Shown: positions 42,892 to 55,400 of the stretch, in pieces
Layout: every line of letters begins with the position of its first letter
How positions within the stretch are numbered: position 1 is the first letter of the stretch
DNA from: an uncultured Prevotellaceae bacterium
GTDB lineage: Bacteria; Bacteroidota; Bacteroidia; Bacteroidales; Bacteroidaceae
NCBI GenBank assembly: GCA_946411565.1
Contig: CAMKEM010000003.1
Location: 1-64,000, forward strand
Reading direction: 5' to 3'
DNA length: 64,000 nt
Notes under the pieces: generated by a model
Database searches by the model: none
What the model saw: the letters and a program-made list of their open reading frames with translations, nothing else
What the model was told of the DNA's origin: nothing
Program-made: the position numbers and the translations under genes

Positions 42892-44817
42892 ATGACCAAA
42901 TTTCTACACATGACATGGAGACTCTCACTTTTGGTTCTCCTTTCTTTTGTTTCTAACGAAACATTTGCTTGGCGCGGAATGCGTATGCCAGAACTATTCG
43001 TAAAAGGCCGTTACCTTATGGCTAAGGATGTGAACGGCAATGACAGTATCGTAAACCTTCACGGCTTCGGCCAGACTTATTCTGCTTATTTCAACGGATA
43101 TGCGTGGTGTAAGGATGCTAATGGTAATGTCCTTTGGGGCAAGACACATGATGCTGCTGCCTGCGTGAAATGGAACAAGGAGCAGATTGATAAGATGCTT
43201 AATGCTGGTTGGATGGTAAACTGGATGCGCCTTCACATGGATCCTCATTGGAGTAATAACGAGACAAAGGTAAAGCAATGGGAGAGCGCAAACCCAGGAA
43301 AGTACTATGAAGAGAATAATATCGTGGCATTTGATATGGATCTCTTCAAGAAATATCTCGATCAGATCTTTATTCCTATGGCAGAATATGCTATTGAGAA
43401 CGGCATCTATGTGGTTATGCGTCCACCGGGTGTATGTCCTGAGAATCTTGCCATTGGTGATGACTATCAGCAGTATCTCATCAAGGTATGGACTTACGTT
43501 TGCAGTCATGAGAAGCTGAAGAACAACCCATACGTTATGTTCGAACTTGCCAATGAGCCTGTGAATATGAAGGCTGATGACGGTCAATATACAAACTGGT
43601 CAGATGGTTCTCAGAAGAACTGCACTAAGTTCTTCCAGAAAGTTGTTGATGAGATTCGTGCCGTTGGCTGTAATAACATTCTCTGGATTCCTGGTCTTTG
43701 TTGGCAGCAGAACTATCAGGGCTATGAGAAGTATCCTATCAAGGGCGAGAACATAGGCTATGCCGTTCATTGCTATCCGGGTTGGTATGGCTCTGACTCT
43801 GAGGTTGCATCTGTTGAGCAGAAGGTAGAAACTTCAGGAGCAGGCTATGTTGAGTTCAATACTGGTTGGACGAACAGCATCTCTGGTGTAGCTGCAAAAT
43901 CTCCTATTCTCGTAACAGAGATGGATTGGGCTCCTAAGAAATATAATAGTTCTTGGGGTAAGGCAACAACTGGCACAGAGGGCGGTGTCGGCTTTGGTGC
44001 AAACTTCCGTTTCATCATGGATAAGACAGGAAACGTTAGTTGGATGCTCTTTACCGATGCTGACAAACTGGCTAAATATGTTGACAGCAAACCAGACGGT
44101 AAGACATTCTACACAGATCCAGAGGCTTGCCCACGCGCATGCTATCGTTGGTTCAAGCAATATGCGGAAAACATTACCTCTTACAGCGAGGAGAGGGAAA
44201 AGCAGATTCTTGATTCTATTCAGCATGTCAAGGATTCTATTGCAAGCATTCCTTGGTATTATCCAAATGATGAGGACTATTTCAATCCTGAGATCTGGGA
44301 AAAGGGTTCTGTAACTAAAAACTCAGACGGAACATTCACACTCACGGTTGGTCAATATGGTTTTGGCGGTTTCCAGTTCTCTGGTGGTCGTGATTTCTCA
44401 AAATTTAAGTATCTTGTATTAAACCTTGCAGAGGCTCCTGCGTCAAATGGTTGGTCATTAAGATTGTTTGATGCTAATAACTACTGGGGCACTCCGTATC
44501 AGAAGAGTGTAAACAAGAAGACGACGGTTATTGTCAATCTCCAGAATATGACGGCAAATGGTAAGAAGATAGATGCTTCACACATCTATATCCTCGGACT
44601 ATGGGACAATGGTGGTTCTCCGATCAAGATCAAGAACTTCTATGTCACAAACAATGCTGACTATTCACCAGAGACAACAGGAATCAACGAATTGCAAATT
44701 ACGGATTTCCAGTTCCCTGTTAACGACAATCGCTTCTACAACCTCAACGGACAGCGTGTTCTTGAGCCACAGAAGGGTCAGATATATATCCTAAATGGAA
44801 AGAAGATAATTAAATAG
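42892..44817 (+). CDS. GH5 family glycoside hydrolase with C-terminal binding domain
   Basis: 641 residues. Signal peptide MTKFLHMTWRLSLLVLLSFVSNETFA. The GH5 barrel spans about 35-410: NLHGFGQTY, NWMRLHMDPHW, YVVMRPPG, FELANEP with E222 as acid/base, YAVHCYPGW, and ILVTEMDW with E343 as nucleophile. A C-terminal beta-sandwich (about 455-600, FTLTVGQYGFGGFQFSGGRDF...) resembles a carbohydrate-binding module. The end, FYNLNGQRVLEPQKGQIYIL with NGKKIIK, is a clear sorting tail. GH5 includes xylanases, mannanases and glucanases; the subfamily cannot be decided by eye. A paired GC-rich repeat separates it from GH10-CE1. Confidence 0.9.
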   Translation: MTKFLHMTWRLSLLVLLSFVSNETFAWRGMRMPELFVKGRYLMAKDVNGNDSIVNLHGFGQTYSAYFNGYAWCKDANGNVLWGKTHDAAACVKWNKEQIDKMLNAGWMVNWMRLHMDPHWSNNETKVKQWESANPGKYYEENNIVAFDMDLFKKYLDQIFIPMAEYAIENGIYVVMRPPGVCPENLAIGDDYQQYLIKVWTYVCSHEKLKNNPYVMFELANEPVNMKADDGQYTNWSDGSQKNCTKFFQKVVDEIRAVGCNNILWIPGLCWQQNYQGYEKYPIKGENIGYAVHCYPGWYGSDSEVASVEQKVETSGAGYVEFNTGWTNSISGVAAKSPILVTEMDWAPKKYNSSWGKATTGTEGGVGFGANFRFIMDKTGNVSWMLFTDADKLAKYVDSKPDGKTFYTDPEACPRACYRWFKQYAENITSYSEEREKQILDSIQHVKDSIASIPWYYPNDEDYFNPEIWEKGSVTKNSDGTFTLTVGQYGFGGFQFSGGRDFSKFKYLVLNLAEAPASNGWSLRLFDANNYWGTPYQKSVNKKTTVIVNLQNMTANGKKIDASHIYILGLWDNGGSPIKIKNFYVTNNADYSPETTGINELQITDFQFPVNDNRFYNLNGQRVLEPQKGQIYILNGKKIIK

Positions 44818-44993
44818 AAGACCCACCCCCCAGCCCCTCCCATAAAGGGAGGGAAGTAAATACCTCTATCGCTATAGGGAGGAACATCTGAAAATAAAAA
44901 AATAACAAATAATAATTAACAAGGCGATCCATCCATAGCGATGAAAGCTAACCACTCCCCTCCCTTTATGGGAGGGGTTGGGGGGTGGGTCTT
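44818..44993. repeat. Long-range GC-rich inverted repeat between GH5 and GH10
   Basis: Arms 44818-44853 and 44958-44993 match with one mismatch in 36 (ACCCACCCCCCAGCCCCTCC...). The inner CCTCTATCGCTATAGGGAGG is itself palindromic. It could end transcription after GH5 or insulate GH10. Confidence 0.9.
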
Positions 44994-45002
44994 TATTTTT
45001 AA

Positions 45003-47171
<2,169 letters not shown>

Positions 47172-47192
47172 GACTAATAATCTATCGAAAAT

Positions 47193-47230
47193 AAAAAAAG
47201 CAGATTGTCGCGAGGCAATCTGCTTTTTTT
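47193..47230. terminator. Strong bidirectional terminator
   Basis: AAAAAAAGCAGATTG pairs with CAATCTGCTTTTTTT around an 8-nt loop, directly after GH10-CE1. It has T tracts on both strands. Confidence 0.9.
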
Positions 47231-48127
47231 GACTCCTACATCCTCCCTTGTAAGTCCTATGCACCTCCCTTGTAAGTCCCATTTTTCGCCTATTCTACGG
47301 AACGGATCTATAACGGTTTTGTAACGGTATTATAACGGAGGTATAAGGATGAAGTGATTTTATCAACTTTTTCCTCAGAAAAAACTTTTTCGCGTTAATC
47401 CTACATTCCTACATCGCCACCTTGTATAACGTGCACAAACATAGAATGTTACAAGGATTTTAAATATTCGCAAATCCTACACTAAACCTACACAGAACCT
47501 ACACTAATCATGCCTGTTAAGTCATGAAATTGATAATTAACGTGAGTTCGATGAATTTCTATCTAAAATAATATAAGTTAGAGAAATTTACACTAAAACC
47601 CTGAAAGGGTGATATAGCTTAGGATAGGGTGCAACCCTATCAACACGTTGCCAATCCCCTCCCAAAAGTCCTGTAAGGACGGTATATTTTCATAATAATA
47701 AATCCCGAATAATATGGAATTATGTCGCACCTACGGCGCTCTGGAATGCGATGGGGCATTATCTATGATAGGGTTACACCCTATCCTAAGCTATATCACC
47801 CTTTCAGGGTTTTCATCGAACTCACGTTAATTAGTATCATAAGCGTTCAAATCTAACTAAATTATCACTTGCTTTAGTTTGATGAGCTTTGCGAATAATT
47901 ATACATTATTAATTATCAATTAATCTGAATTTCTGAAAAATTCAGGTTTTAGTGTAGGATTAATGTAGGTTTAGTGTAGGATTAGCGAATATTTGAAATC
48001 TCTGCAATCTTTTGAATGTCAATAGCTTGAAGCATGTGTCGATGTAGGAGTGTAGGATTAGCGCAAAAAAGTTTTTTCTGAATATCTCGGATACATGTGT
48101 TCGTGTTGTTTATTCTTCCCAATAGAA
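47231..48127. other. Gene-free island between convergent xylan operons
   Basis: Roughly 900 bp with no credible ORF. It is mostly occupied by the concentric palindrome 47376-48080 and by ACGG-rich AT stretches (47300-47345). Both ends are closed by terminators. Confidence 0.75.
47376..48080. repeat. Four-layer concentric palindrome (about 705 bp)
   Basis: Layer 1: 47376-47416 with 48040-48080 (38 of 41 matching). Layer 2: 47456-47492 with 47964-48000 (about 35 of 37). Layer 3: 47535-47555 with 47812-47832 (21 of 21), which is the island-marking motif. Layer 4: 47595-47642 with 47766-47813 (47 of 48), which is the AACCCTG/GATAGGG composite also at 8728-8866. The layers are in matching order on both sides and the centre holds a GTCGCACCTACGGCGCTC fragment of a third family. 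Confidence 0.9.
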
Positions 48128-48160
48128 CAAGGAGCACCCTCAAATCGAGGGTGCTCCTTG
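48128..48160 (-). terminator. Rho-independent terminator of the SusCD/esterase operon
   Basis: CAAGGAGCACCCTC and GAGGGTGCTCCTTG form a perfect 14-bp stem, 21 bp after the esterase stop on the minus strand, followed by TTCTATT. Confidence 0.85.
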
Positions 48161-48181
48161 AAAATATGATATAAACAATCG

Positions 48182-50134
48182 TTACTTAACGTCTAACTGG
48201 AATGGACTTGCAGGAAGTCCGTTCTTGCCCTTCATGTTATGCTTTTCTGGATTGTCCTTCCAAGCAAAACGGATGGTTGGGTTAGCGGTGATGGCAGTTG
48301 CAGGAGTGATGACTACTGTCTTGCCATCAGTAGAAGCCTGAGCATTGTGGAATTTGCCATCCTCGCCCTTAACCTCAAACTCCATGAGATTATCGCATGG
48401 TTCGAGAGGCTGATCCATAGTAAGGATAATCTTACCACCGTCAAGATGTGCCTCTAAAGGCTCGGCAGAGAGCACGTTTTTCTTTCCAAAGACACTATTC
48501 TCAAGTCCGAGGACGATACGCTCTGTAAGCTCGCGTTTGCTAAGTGGGTGGATATCCGAAGCCTCGCCAAGGTCTATATTGACGGTAAGGGTAGAATATG
48601 GATCGTTATCGGTAAATTCACGCTGAAGCTCGCGTACCTTAGCCCAAGAGCTGTTCTGTGGCTGATCCTTTGGTTCCATGTGGTTTGCAAGCTGTACGAT
48701 GTTGAAAGGAAGGTCAGGACGCTTCCAGAGCGTGCGCCAGTTGCCTGTGAGCTTCTTTAGCAGAATGCCGTAGTCGTCAGGCGTACCAGTGTTTGACTCA
48801 CCCTGATACCATACTATGCCAGAACAAGCGTATGGAGCAAGTGGATGGAGCATACCGTCATAGAGCATAGAAGCCTGATTCTCTGTGTCGAGCTTACCGC
48901 CAAGAGGGCCTTCGAGCATCACGGCACCACGCTTTGTGAGCCATTCATAAGAGATCTCGATAGGAGAGAGTGACTCATCGTCAAACTCAATCTGATGAGG
49001 CTTCTTTGTATAGAAGAATGGTATTCCACCCTTACAGATGACACGCACGGCAATAACATTGTCGCCTTCCTTGAGAAGTCCAGCAGGGATCGCATAGCGA
49101 CGAGGAGGGTACTGATAGCCAGTAGTGCCAACAAACTGCCCGTTGACGTATGTCTGGTCAACATCATGAAGAGTACCCATGTGCATGATACCAGGCTTTC
49201 CTGCATGAGCGGCATCTACCTTGATATGCTGGCGAAGCCAGAAAGAGCCGAGAGTAGAAGGACGAGAGCCCTCAACAGGAGTCATTGCCCATTCGCGGTT
49301 GTTATACTGGTTTACCTTCTTCCAAGAAGAATCGTCATAGTCTGCCTTTGAATATACGTTAAGACCTGGGTCGTTCTGATCCATCGTCTTTGTCCACACA
49401 TTACCTGCGATGGCATTAGCCTTTGCCTGTGCAGCTATGTATTCCTTGTCTGTATAGAGGAGATACTTAGCGTAATAGGTGTTGGGTGTTGGGTTCTGAG
49501 GTGTTGGCTTGAGGGAGTCGATATCAATCCATGACTGGATAGGACTGCCACCCTTACTGCTCTGTATGATACCCTGTGGAATGCCTGTGCGCTTGAGCAT
49601 CATCTGTCCGAGGAAATAGCCAACGGCAGAGAATTTCCAGCAGTTCTCCTTGTTTACGTGCTTCCAAGATGTTGGACGAACGTCCGTCAAGCGGTCAACG
49701 GAGAAGTCTGTCTGCACCTGAAATACGTGAATCTGGTCGCTTGTATAGGCATCAAGATCCTTCTTGTAGCGAGGATAGATGCGCTCTATGTTAGTGTCGA
49801 TATTTGACTGTCCTGATACAATCCACACGTCACCCACGAGAATGTCGTTCAGGGTGATGTCGTTAATCTTCATCTCGAAAGGACCGCCATGCTTCTGCTT
49901 TGGGAGGTCAATGCGCCATTTTCCGTCAGTAGCGGCAGTTGTGGTATAGGTCTTGCCACGGAAAGTAATCTTCACCGTCTCGTTGGCATCGGCAGTTCCC
50001 CAGATAGGTACAAGCTGGTTGCGCTGAAGCACCATGCCTGACTGGAAGAGCTGTGGAAGTTTTACAGCAGCATTGACCTTGCCTAATGGCAGTAATGCAA
50101 GTAAAGATAATGATAGTATTATCCGTTTGAACAT
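48182..50134 (-). CDS. SGNH-type carbohydrate acetylesterase (sialate O-acetylesterase family, CE20-like)
   Basis: 650 residues. Signal peptide MFKRIILSLSLLALLPLGKVNA, then an N-terminal beta domain (KLPQLFQSGMVLQRNQLVPIWG) and a split SGNH hydrolase: block I is GDVWIVSGQSN with S110, and the late block is SDIHPLSKRELTERI carrying the His. SKGGSPIQSWID and GIVWYQGESN are further family blocks. Between them (about 230-375) a jelly-roll domain is inserted (WLRQHIKVD...YVNGQFVGTTGYQYPPRRYAIPAGLL), as in CE20-like xylo-oligosaccharide or xyloglucan acetylesterases. Removal of acetyl groups from xylan is the likely role from context. It is the last gene of the minus-strand series. Confidence 0.85.
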   Translation of the reverse strand: MFKRIILSLSLLALLPLGKVNAAVKLPQLFQSGMVLQRNQLVPIWGTADANETVKITFRGKTYTTTAATDGKWRIDLPKQKHGGPFEMKINDITLNDILVGDVWIVSGQSNIDTNIERIYPRYKKDLDAYTSDQIHVFQVQTDFSVDRLTDVRPTSWKHVNKENCWKFSAVGYFLGQMMLKRTGIPQGIIQSSKGGSPIQSWIDIDSLKPTPQNPTPNTYYAKYLLYTDKEYIAAQAKANAIAGNVWTKTMDQNDPGLNVYSKADYDDSSWKKVNQYNNREWAMTPVEGSRPSTLGSFWLRQHIKVDAAHAGKPGIMHMGTLHDVDQTYVNGQFVGTTGYQYPPRRYAIPAGLLKEGDNVIAVRVICKGGIPFFYTKKPHQIEFDDESLSPIEISYEWLTKRGAVMLEGPLGGKLDTENQASMLYDGMLHPLAPYACSGIVWYQGESNTGTPDDYGILLKKLTGNWRTLWKRPDLPFNIVQLANHMEPKDQPQNSSWAKVRELQREFTDNDPYSTLTVNIDLGEASDIHPLSKRELTERIVLGLENSVFGKKNVLSAEPLEAHLDGGKIILTMDQPLEPCDNLMEFEVKGEDGKFHNAQASTDGKTVVITPATAITANPTIRFAWKDNPEKHNMKGKNGLPASPFQLDVK

Positions 50135-50207
50135 AGTCTTATTTGTTTTTAGTTTTCTTTTTTAGAAGTTGTACGGATAAAAAAAGCTATGAAAGAGCGA
50201 TATTGAT

Positions 50208-50335
50208 TATAGGTGTCGCACTTACAGCGCTCACAAAATCATGCATCCATATATAACAGCCCTTCTTCGCAAGCTCAGATCGCGAGCAAATCCGGACTTC
50301 CCTTTTAGGTGTCGCCTCTTCGAGGCTCATCGCAA
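50208..50335. repeat. Inverted-repeat fragments (GGTGTCGCAC family)
   Basis: AGGTGTCGCACTTACAGCGC and CCGGACTTCCCTTTTAGGTG match parts of the 50-bp-arm repeat at 31271-31473. Here the two halves are less well paired, suggesting a decayed copy between the SusD and esterase genes. Confidence 0.7.
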
Positions 50336-50411
50336 CATTGGTCTTTTATCCGAACATGTTATTATTTTCTAAACGCAAAGACGCAATGGTTTATTGCCCG
50401 TGGTAGAAAGT

Positions 50412-50525
50412 AAATGAAAAATGAAAAGTGAAAAATGAAAAATACAAGTTACTCATTTTTGCGGAATAATCGCAGATAATAATACTAACTTGTATTTTTC
50501 ATTTTTCACTTTTCATTTTTCATTT
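50412..50525. repeat. Perfect 40-bp inverted repeat
   Basis: Arms 50412-50451 and 50486-50525 are exact reverse complements made of AATGAAAAATGAAAAGTGAA-like units, 3 bp after the SusD stop. It is AT-rich and so distinct from the GC-rich family. Confidence 0.9.
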
Positions 50526-50528
50526 ATA

Positions 50529-52316
50529 TCACTTCAGCGGCAGATACCAGTTATTCTTATCCATGAGCTTAGAGCGAAGAGTCTCGTCCAAAGTACCGTT
50601 ACGCTTCGCAATAGCATCGGCAAGGTATGCAGGATCGTTTCTTCTGAGAGCTACGCGCATAAGGTCATAGAAACGCTTACCCTCAAATGTGAACTCAAGA
50701 GCGTACTCATCTATAATCATCTGCTCTACGAGAGGAATCTGATACTGAACGGTGTCTTCGTAAGAAGCAAGTTCGCTTGTAGGCTGTGGAACGCAGTAGT
50801 TCTTGTCACAGTCCACATCACCGCAACCACGTCCATGAACACCCATAGTGTTGTCTTTGGTAAACACCTCGTCATCGAAGTCAAGGAGTGAACCTGCCTT
50901 TTCACGCTCCTTTTCAGAAACATATCTCTCTATGTTCTGATTGCGAAGACCATATTTCAGTACGCACATCGCTGCCTCTGGGTAGCCAAGGCGGTTAAGA
51001 GCCTCTGCATACATGAGGTAAACTTGCTGAACACGGTAGAACCATATCATGCTAGATGTATATGATGTCTTGTAGTTAGTTAGGCATTCTCTTGAAAAAG
51101 GAGAAGCCTCATCGACACTTTGAGTGTCATGATATAATGTGCTATATAGACGAAGGTCACCGTTTGAGAACTCGAAAGACCTGCCTTTTCCAAGATATAT
51201 GGTATCTCTTTCTGTCTGTGAAGCCTCTAAACAATATACATAGTTCTGCTTATACGAAAGATCTTTCAATGCTTGAGAAGGTTCTATCTGGGTATAATAG
51301 TTGTTGGCAAGGACAGATTCGTAAACACTTGAGATTTCAGACTTTACACCTGCGTAGTCATAACTTGCCATTGGTACGTAAAACAGCATCTCAGTACTAT
51401 TATCATATATGCTATAAGCTGTTCTACTGAAGTCTGCAGTATATCTAATATCTCCAGTTCCTACCTTTGTAAGGTTAGAAACCTGCTTACTACTTATTCC
51501 AGTACGTACAGGTTTATTCTTCATCGTTAGATATTCATGAAGATATTGTGCAGCTTCATTATATCTACCAGCCCAAAGGCAAAGTTCACCAAGAAGCACA
51601 CGTACAGGAATTGAATATTTTGAACTTGTGATAGCTGGATATTCCGTATCAACGTATGGCTTGATGTCATCAATGAAATAGTTGCAGATAGAGTTTATGT
51701 CAGAATATGGCTTGCTCATTTCTGCTGCTGCCTCTGCCTCGGTGAGAACTGGTTTTAGAACGAGAGGTACATTTCCATAGTTCTTCACCAACTGAAGGTA
51801 TGTCCATGCACGGTATGTCTTTATTGCTGCAAACTCCTTCTCGAACACCTTTTTGCCGAGCTTTACAAGTGCGGTATCAGCATTCTCAATGTAATAGTTG
51901 CAGTTGTTGATAATGGCATAGTAATCGCTCACCTTGTTATAAGGGTTGTCGGTATCTACCTCGAAATTAGCAAGCTGCTTGATAGCTGGTGTTGCACTAT
52001 TTGTAACGACTACCTGATCACTACGTATATCGCCAAGAATGAAAGTGCGGTCGGCAATAGTCTGAATGCCACGCACAACACCCATCAGGCTGAATACGGT
52101 ATCACGTGCAGAATTAAGCTGGTTATCCTCAGCGAACTCAATCATGCTGCTATCTGTTTCGAGCATGTCAGAGCAGCTACTTAGTGTAAAGAATAAAGTG
52201 AAAACTGCAACCACGACCCCTTTCTGCCCTGCGGGCATCTTTCCCCATAAAGGGGCAAGAAGCTGGCGCAGTACGGGCTTTTCGCTTATTTTTTTAGATA
52301 GTATATTCATATTCAT
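50529..52316 (-). CDS. SusD-like outer-membrane lipoprotein
   Basis: 595 residues. A SusD/RagB fold is indicated by an N-terminal TPR-like helical region (YAIINNCNYYIENADTALV, EKEFAAIKTYRAWTYLQLVKNYGNVPLVL) and the C-terminal EYALEFTFEGKRFYDLMRVALR, the standard SusD ending. The lipobox lies at FTLFFTLSSC, about residue 48, unusually far in: residues about 19-34 (LLAPLWGKMPAGQKGVV) are encoded by a palindromic element inside the signal peptide. It would bind glycan and cap the partner SusC barrel encoded directly upstream. Ends in a perfect 40-bp inverted repeat. Confidence 0.9.
   Translation of the reverse strand: MNMNILSKKISEKPVLRQLLAPLWGKMPAGQKGVVVAVFTLFFTLSSCSDMLETDSSMIEFAEDNQLNSARDTVFSLMGVVRGIQTIADRTFILGDIRSDQVVVTNSATPAIKQLANFEVDTDNPYNKVSDYYAIINNCNYYIENADTALVKLGKKVFEKEFAAIKTYRAWTYLQLVKNYGNVPLVLKPVLTEAEAAAEMSKPYSDINSICNYFIDDIKPYVDTEYPAITSSKYSIPVRVLLGELCLWAGRYNEAAQYLHEYLTMKNKPVRTGISSKQVSNLTKVGTGDIRYTADFSRTAYSIYDNSTEMLFYVPMASYDYAGVKSEISSVYESVLANNYYTQIEPSQALKDLSYKQNYVYCLEASQTERDTIYLGKGRSFEFSNGDLRLYSTLYHDTQSVDEASPFSRECLTNYKTSYTSSMIWFYRVQQVYLMYAEALNRLGYPEAAMCVLKYGLRNQNIERYVSEKEREKAGSLLDFDDEVFTKDNTMGVHGRGCGDVDCDKNYCVPQPTSELASYEDTVQYQIPLVEQMIIDEYALEFTFEGKRFYDLMRVALRRNDPAYLADAIAKRNGTLDETLRSKLMDKNNWYLPLK
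52216..52263. repeat. Palindromic element in the SusD signal-peptide region
   Basis: CCCCTTTCTGCCCTGCGGGC followed by ATCTTTCCCCATAAAGGGGC. A near-identical copy is at 55578-55624, in the same position of the partner SusC gene. Confidence 0.85.
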
Positions 52317-52361
52317 TAAATTCTTAATATTTTAATGTCTTAATTTATTAATTATTTTTTG
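52317..52361 (-). repeat. ATTAAGA-type tandem units before the SusD start
   Basis: On the coding strand ATTAAGACATTAAAATATTA and following units directly precede the ATG. The same kind of repeat precedes the starts at 55679, 59452 and 61226. No Shine-Dalgarno sequence is present, as is normal in Bacteroidota. Confidence 0.6.
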
Positions 52362-52363
52362 CG

Positions 52364-52409
52364 CGGCCTCTCCCTTCCCCCTCCACGGGGGAAGGGGTGG
52401 GGTTAGGGG
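52364..52409. repeat. GC-rich palindromic element between SusC and SusD
   Basis: CCTCTCCCTTCCCCCTCCAC followed by GGGGGAAGGGGTGGGGTTAG, abutting the SusC stop. Relative of 6711-6751. Confidence 0.85.
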
Positions 52410-55400
52410 TTACAGATTAATCTTCACACCCATTGCGAAGCTTCTGCCTGAACTGAGAAGACCGCAGTCAATGCCCTGATAGAGAATATTGCTTGAAGTA
52501 GAGCAGTCAGGGTTAGAACCGAGGTAGTGGGTAAGGGTGAAGAGATTGTATGCTGCACCCCATACAGTGATACCCTGAAGGTATGTGCTGCTGATAGGCA
52601 GAGTGTAGTTAATTGTCACATTGCTCAGACGAAGGTAAGAGCCATCCTCAATCCAACGGTCAGAGAAGCTTGCATTACCCTGTGCATCGCGATAGCTGAT
52701 ACGTGGAATATTAGTTACCTGACCTTCTGTTGTCCAGCGGTTATTCATTGCTGTTGTCTGGTTGTAGAAGTACTTTCCGCTTTCCAGAATGCTACGCTCG
52801 TAGTTGTAGATGTCGTTGCCGAGAGAGTATGTGAAAGAAGCGTCAAGAGTCCAGTTCTTCCAGTTGAGGCGTGTGTAGATGTTACCATAGATATCTGGGT
52901 TAGGATCACCGATGATTACACGGTCAGCCTCAGAGATGATGTGATCATCATTCTGGTCAACGAACTTCATGTCACCAGCTTGATAGGCAATCTTGTCGCC
53001 TTTGCTATCTATGTAGCTAAGGTTTGCAGCTTGTGCCTGTGCTGCTGTTGTAAGCACGCCATCGGTCTTGTAGCCGTAGAACATACCTACTGGATTTCCA
53101 ACCGCAGTAATGATAGTACCGTTGCAGATATCAGTCAGTATGCTCTTGTTGTCTGTGCCAATCTCTGTCACCTTGTTCTTATAGTGACCTACACTTGCAC
53201 CGAGTTCCCAGTGCCAGTCCTTGGTGTTGAGCACGCGGTATGACATATCGAGGTTGTAGCCTGTGTTCTGAAGCTTACCGCCATTGATATAGTTAGCGTC
53301 AAGACCGCTTGTCCATGCCATCTGACGGAGTGTTACAAGACCTGATGTCCAGCCTGCGAACCAGTTGAAGTTTACATGCAAGCGGTTGTCGATGAAGTTT
53401 CCTTCGAAACCAGCATTGACGCGGCGTGTTGTTTCCCACTTCAGATTGCTGTTACCTACATTGCCAAGAGTCAGTGCTGTTACTTGATTCTGGAAAATCT
53501 TAGAAACGAAATAGGTGCGTGAAGCTGTGTAGTCGATATCGTCGTTACCTGTGATGTCGAAACCTGCATTCAGACGCAGATAGTCTATACCCTTTACCTT
53601 TGCAAGCCAGTTTTCGTTAGAGATAACGTATGAAGCCTGCAAGCTTGGGAATATACCCCAGACAGTACCCAGAGCCTTGAGACCTACGGCATCCTTACCA
53701 AAGCGTGAAGAAGCCATTGCTGAGAGTCCAGCATTGACATAGAGCTTCTGAGCATAGTTATAGTCGGCAACAACATAGTTGGTCATATCCACGAACTTGT
53801 CATCAGCACCTCCATTGGTTGATTTATATCTAAGACTTATACCAAGGTTAGGAGTCTTGTCGTTACCTGTATCATAGCCACTCTGGAAATTGCTTCTGAA
53901 ACTGTTGTTGATATAGCGGAAACCACCAGTAAGCTTTATGTCATGAACTCCATAGGTGTTGTTCCATACAAGACGTGTGTCGCTCTGAATGGCATTTTGA
54001 CGTGAAGTCATTGACTGTCTGATGTTCTCTACTGTATTCTCTGAAGATACAGCAACATATTGGAATTCTGGAACGAGATACGATGGTACGCCAGACATTG
54101 GTAGGTAGTAGTCCTCATTGGTGTTTACAAGAGTAAAGTTGAAAGCCTCTTGCACGCTGAGGTTCTTGTTAATCTTATACTTAGGATTAACAGAGAAGGA
54201 CACGAGACGGTTGCCGAAGTTGTTACGGTTGTCGCCTGTACCATATTCGAGTATGGCAGAAGGGTTAGACAGGCTTCTGTCATTTCCTAATGAAGAACCT
54301 AATTCTGCAAGGTAGTCATCCTCTTCTGCAAGATATGAACTCTTATTACCCGTGATGTCGATAGCGTATGGTGACAGGAAAGGAGCCTTGGTGAGTGCAA
54401 GGAAACTTGGGGCTGTAGGTGTGCCTACCTCAAGGTTCTTGCTTACGCCCATATCGAAGATGCTACGGTCAACATCACTGAATGATACGTCGAAGCGCAC
54501 GTCCAGATCCTCAATAATAGTGATATCTGTATTGATACGGAGGTCGAAACGAGAGAAGTCGCTTTCCTTCAATGTCTCATCTGCAAGGCTGTAGCCTACG
54601 CTTACGTTATAGTTTGCCACGTTATCACCACCCTGTACGTTGATGCCGTATGCCTGAGTAAAGGCATTGCGATATACCTCCTTCTTCCAGTCTGTACTGT
54701 TGTGATACTGATTGTAGTAGTAATATTTAGGGTCGGTGTTAATGAACTTCATGCCACTAACGGAAGAAGTGATACCGTTAAGAAGCTCAGTAGCGTATGT
54801 ACGGTAATCGGTAGCGTTCATCATAGAGGCTGTGCGAGGCTGTAGCTGAAACTTACCGCCCATGGTTACATCAATCTTTGTAGCCATGCTCTTACAACGC
54901 TTTGTTGTGATGAGGAGCACACCGTTTGCACCCTTTGCACCATAGATAGCAGTACCATTCTTCAACACCTCTACCTTGTCAATGTCGTTAACATTGATGT
55001 TGGCGAGGATATTATTGTAGAAGCCTTCGTGAATAACCTCACGGTTGTACTGCATATCCATGATAACTCCATCGATAACGACGAGTGGCTGTGCATTGCG
55101 TGAAAGTGAGTTGATACCATTGATAAGCATAACGCTACCAGCACCTTCAATGCCACTACGGTTTATAGTGCGCATCTGACCATTAAGACGCTGCTGAATG
55201 AATGGGTCGATACTCATCTCTACGTTGTTGTCGAAGTCGGAAGCAGAAGATAGCTTTACAGCCTCGGTTGAGCGGGTGTATGAATTGGAGAAAACATCAC
55301 TATACAGCTTTGCGTCAACCTTTGTCTGGTCTTTGCCAATAGCCACCTGCTGTGGTAGAGAACCTTCCACACGCATAAAGAGGCTTGACACATTGTCAGG

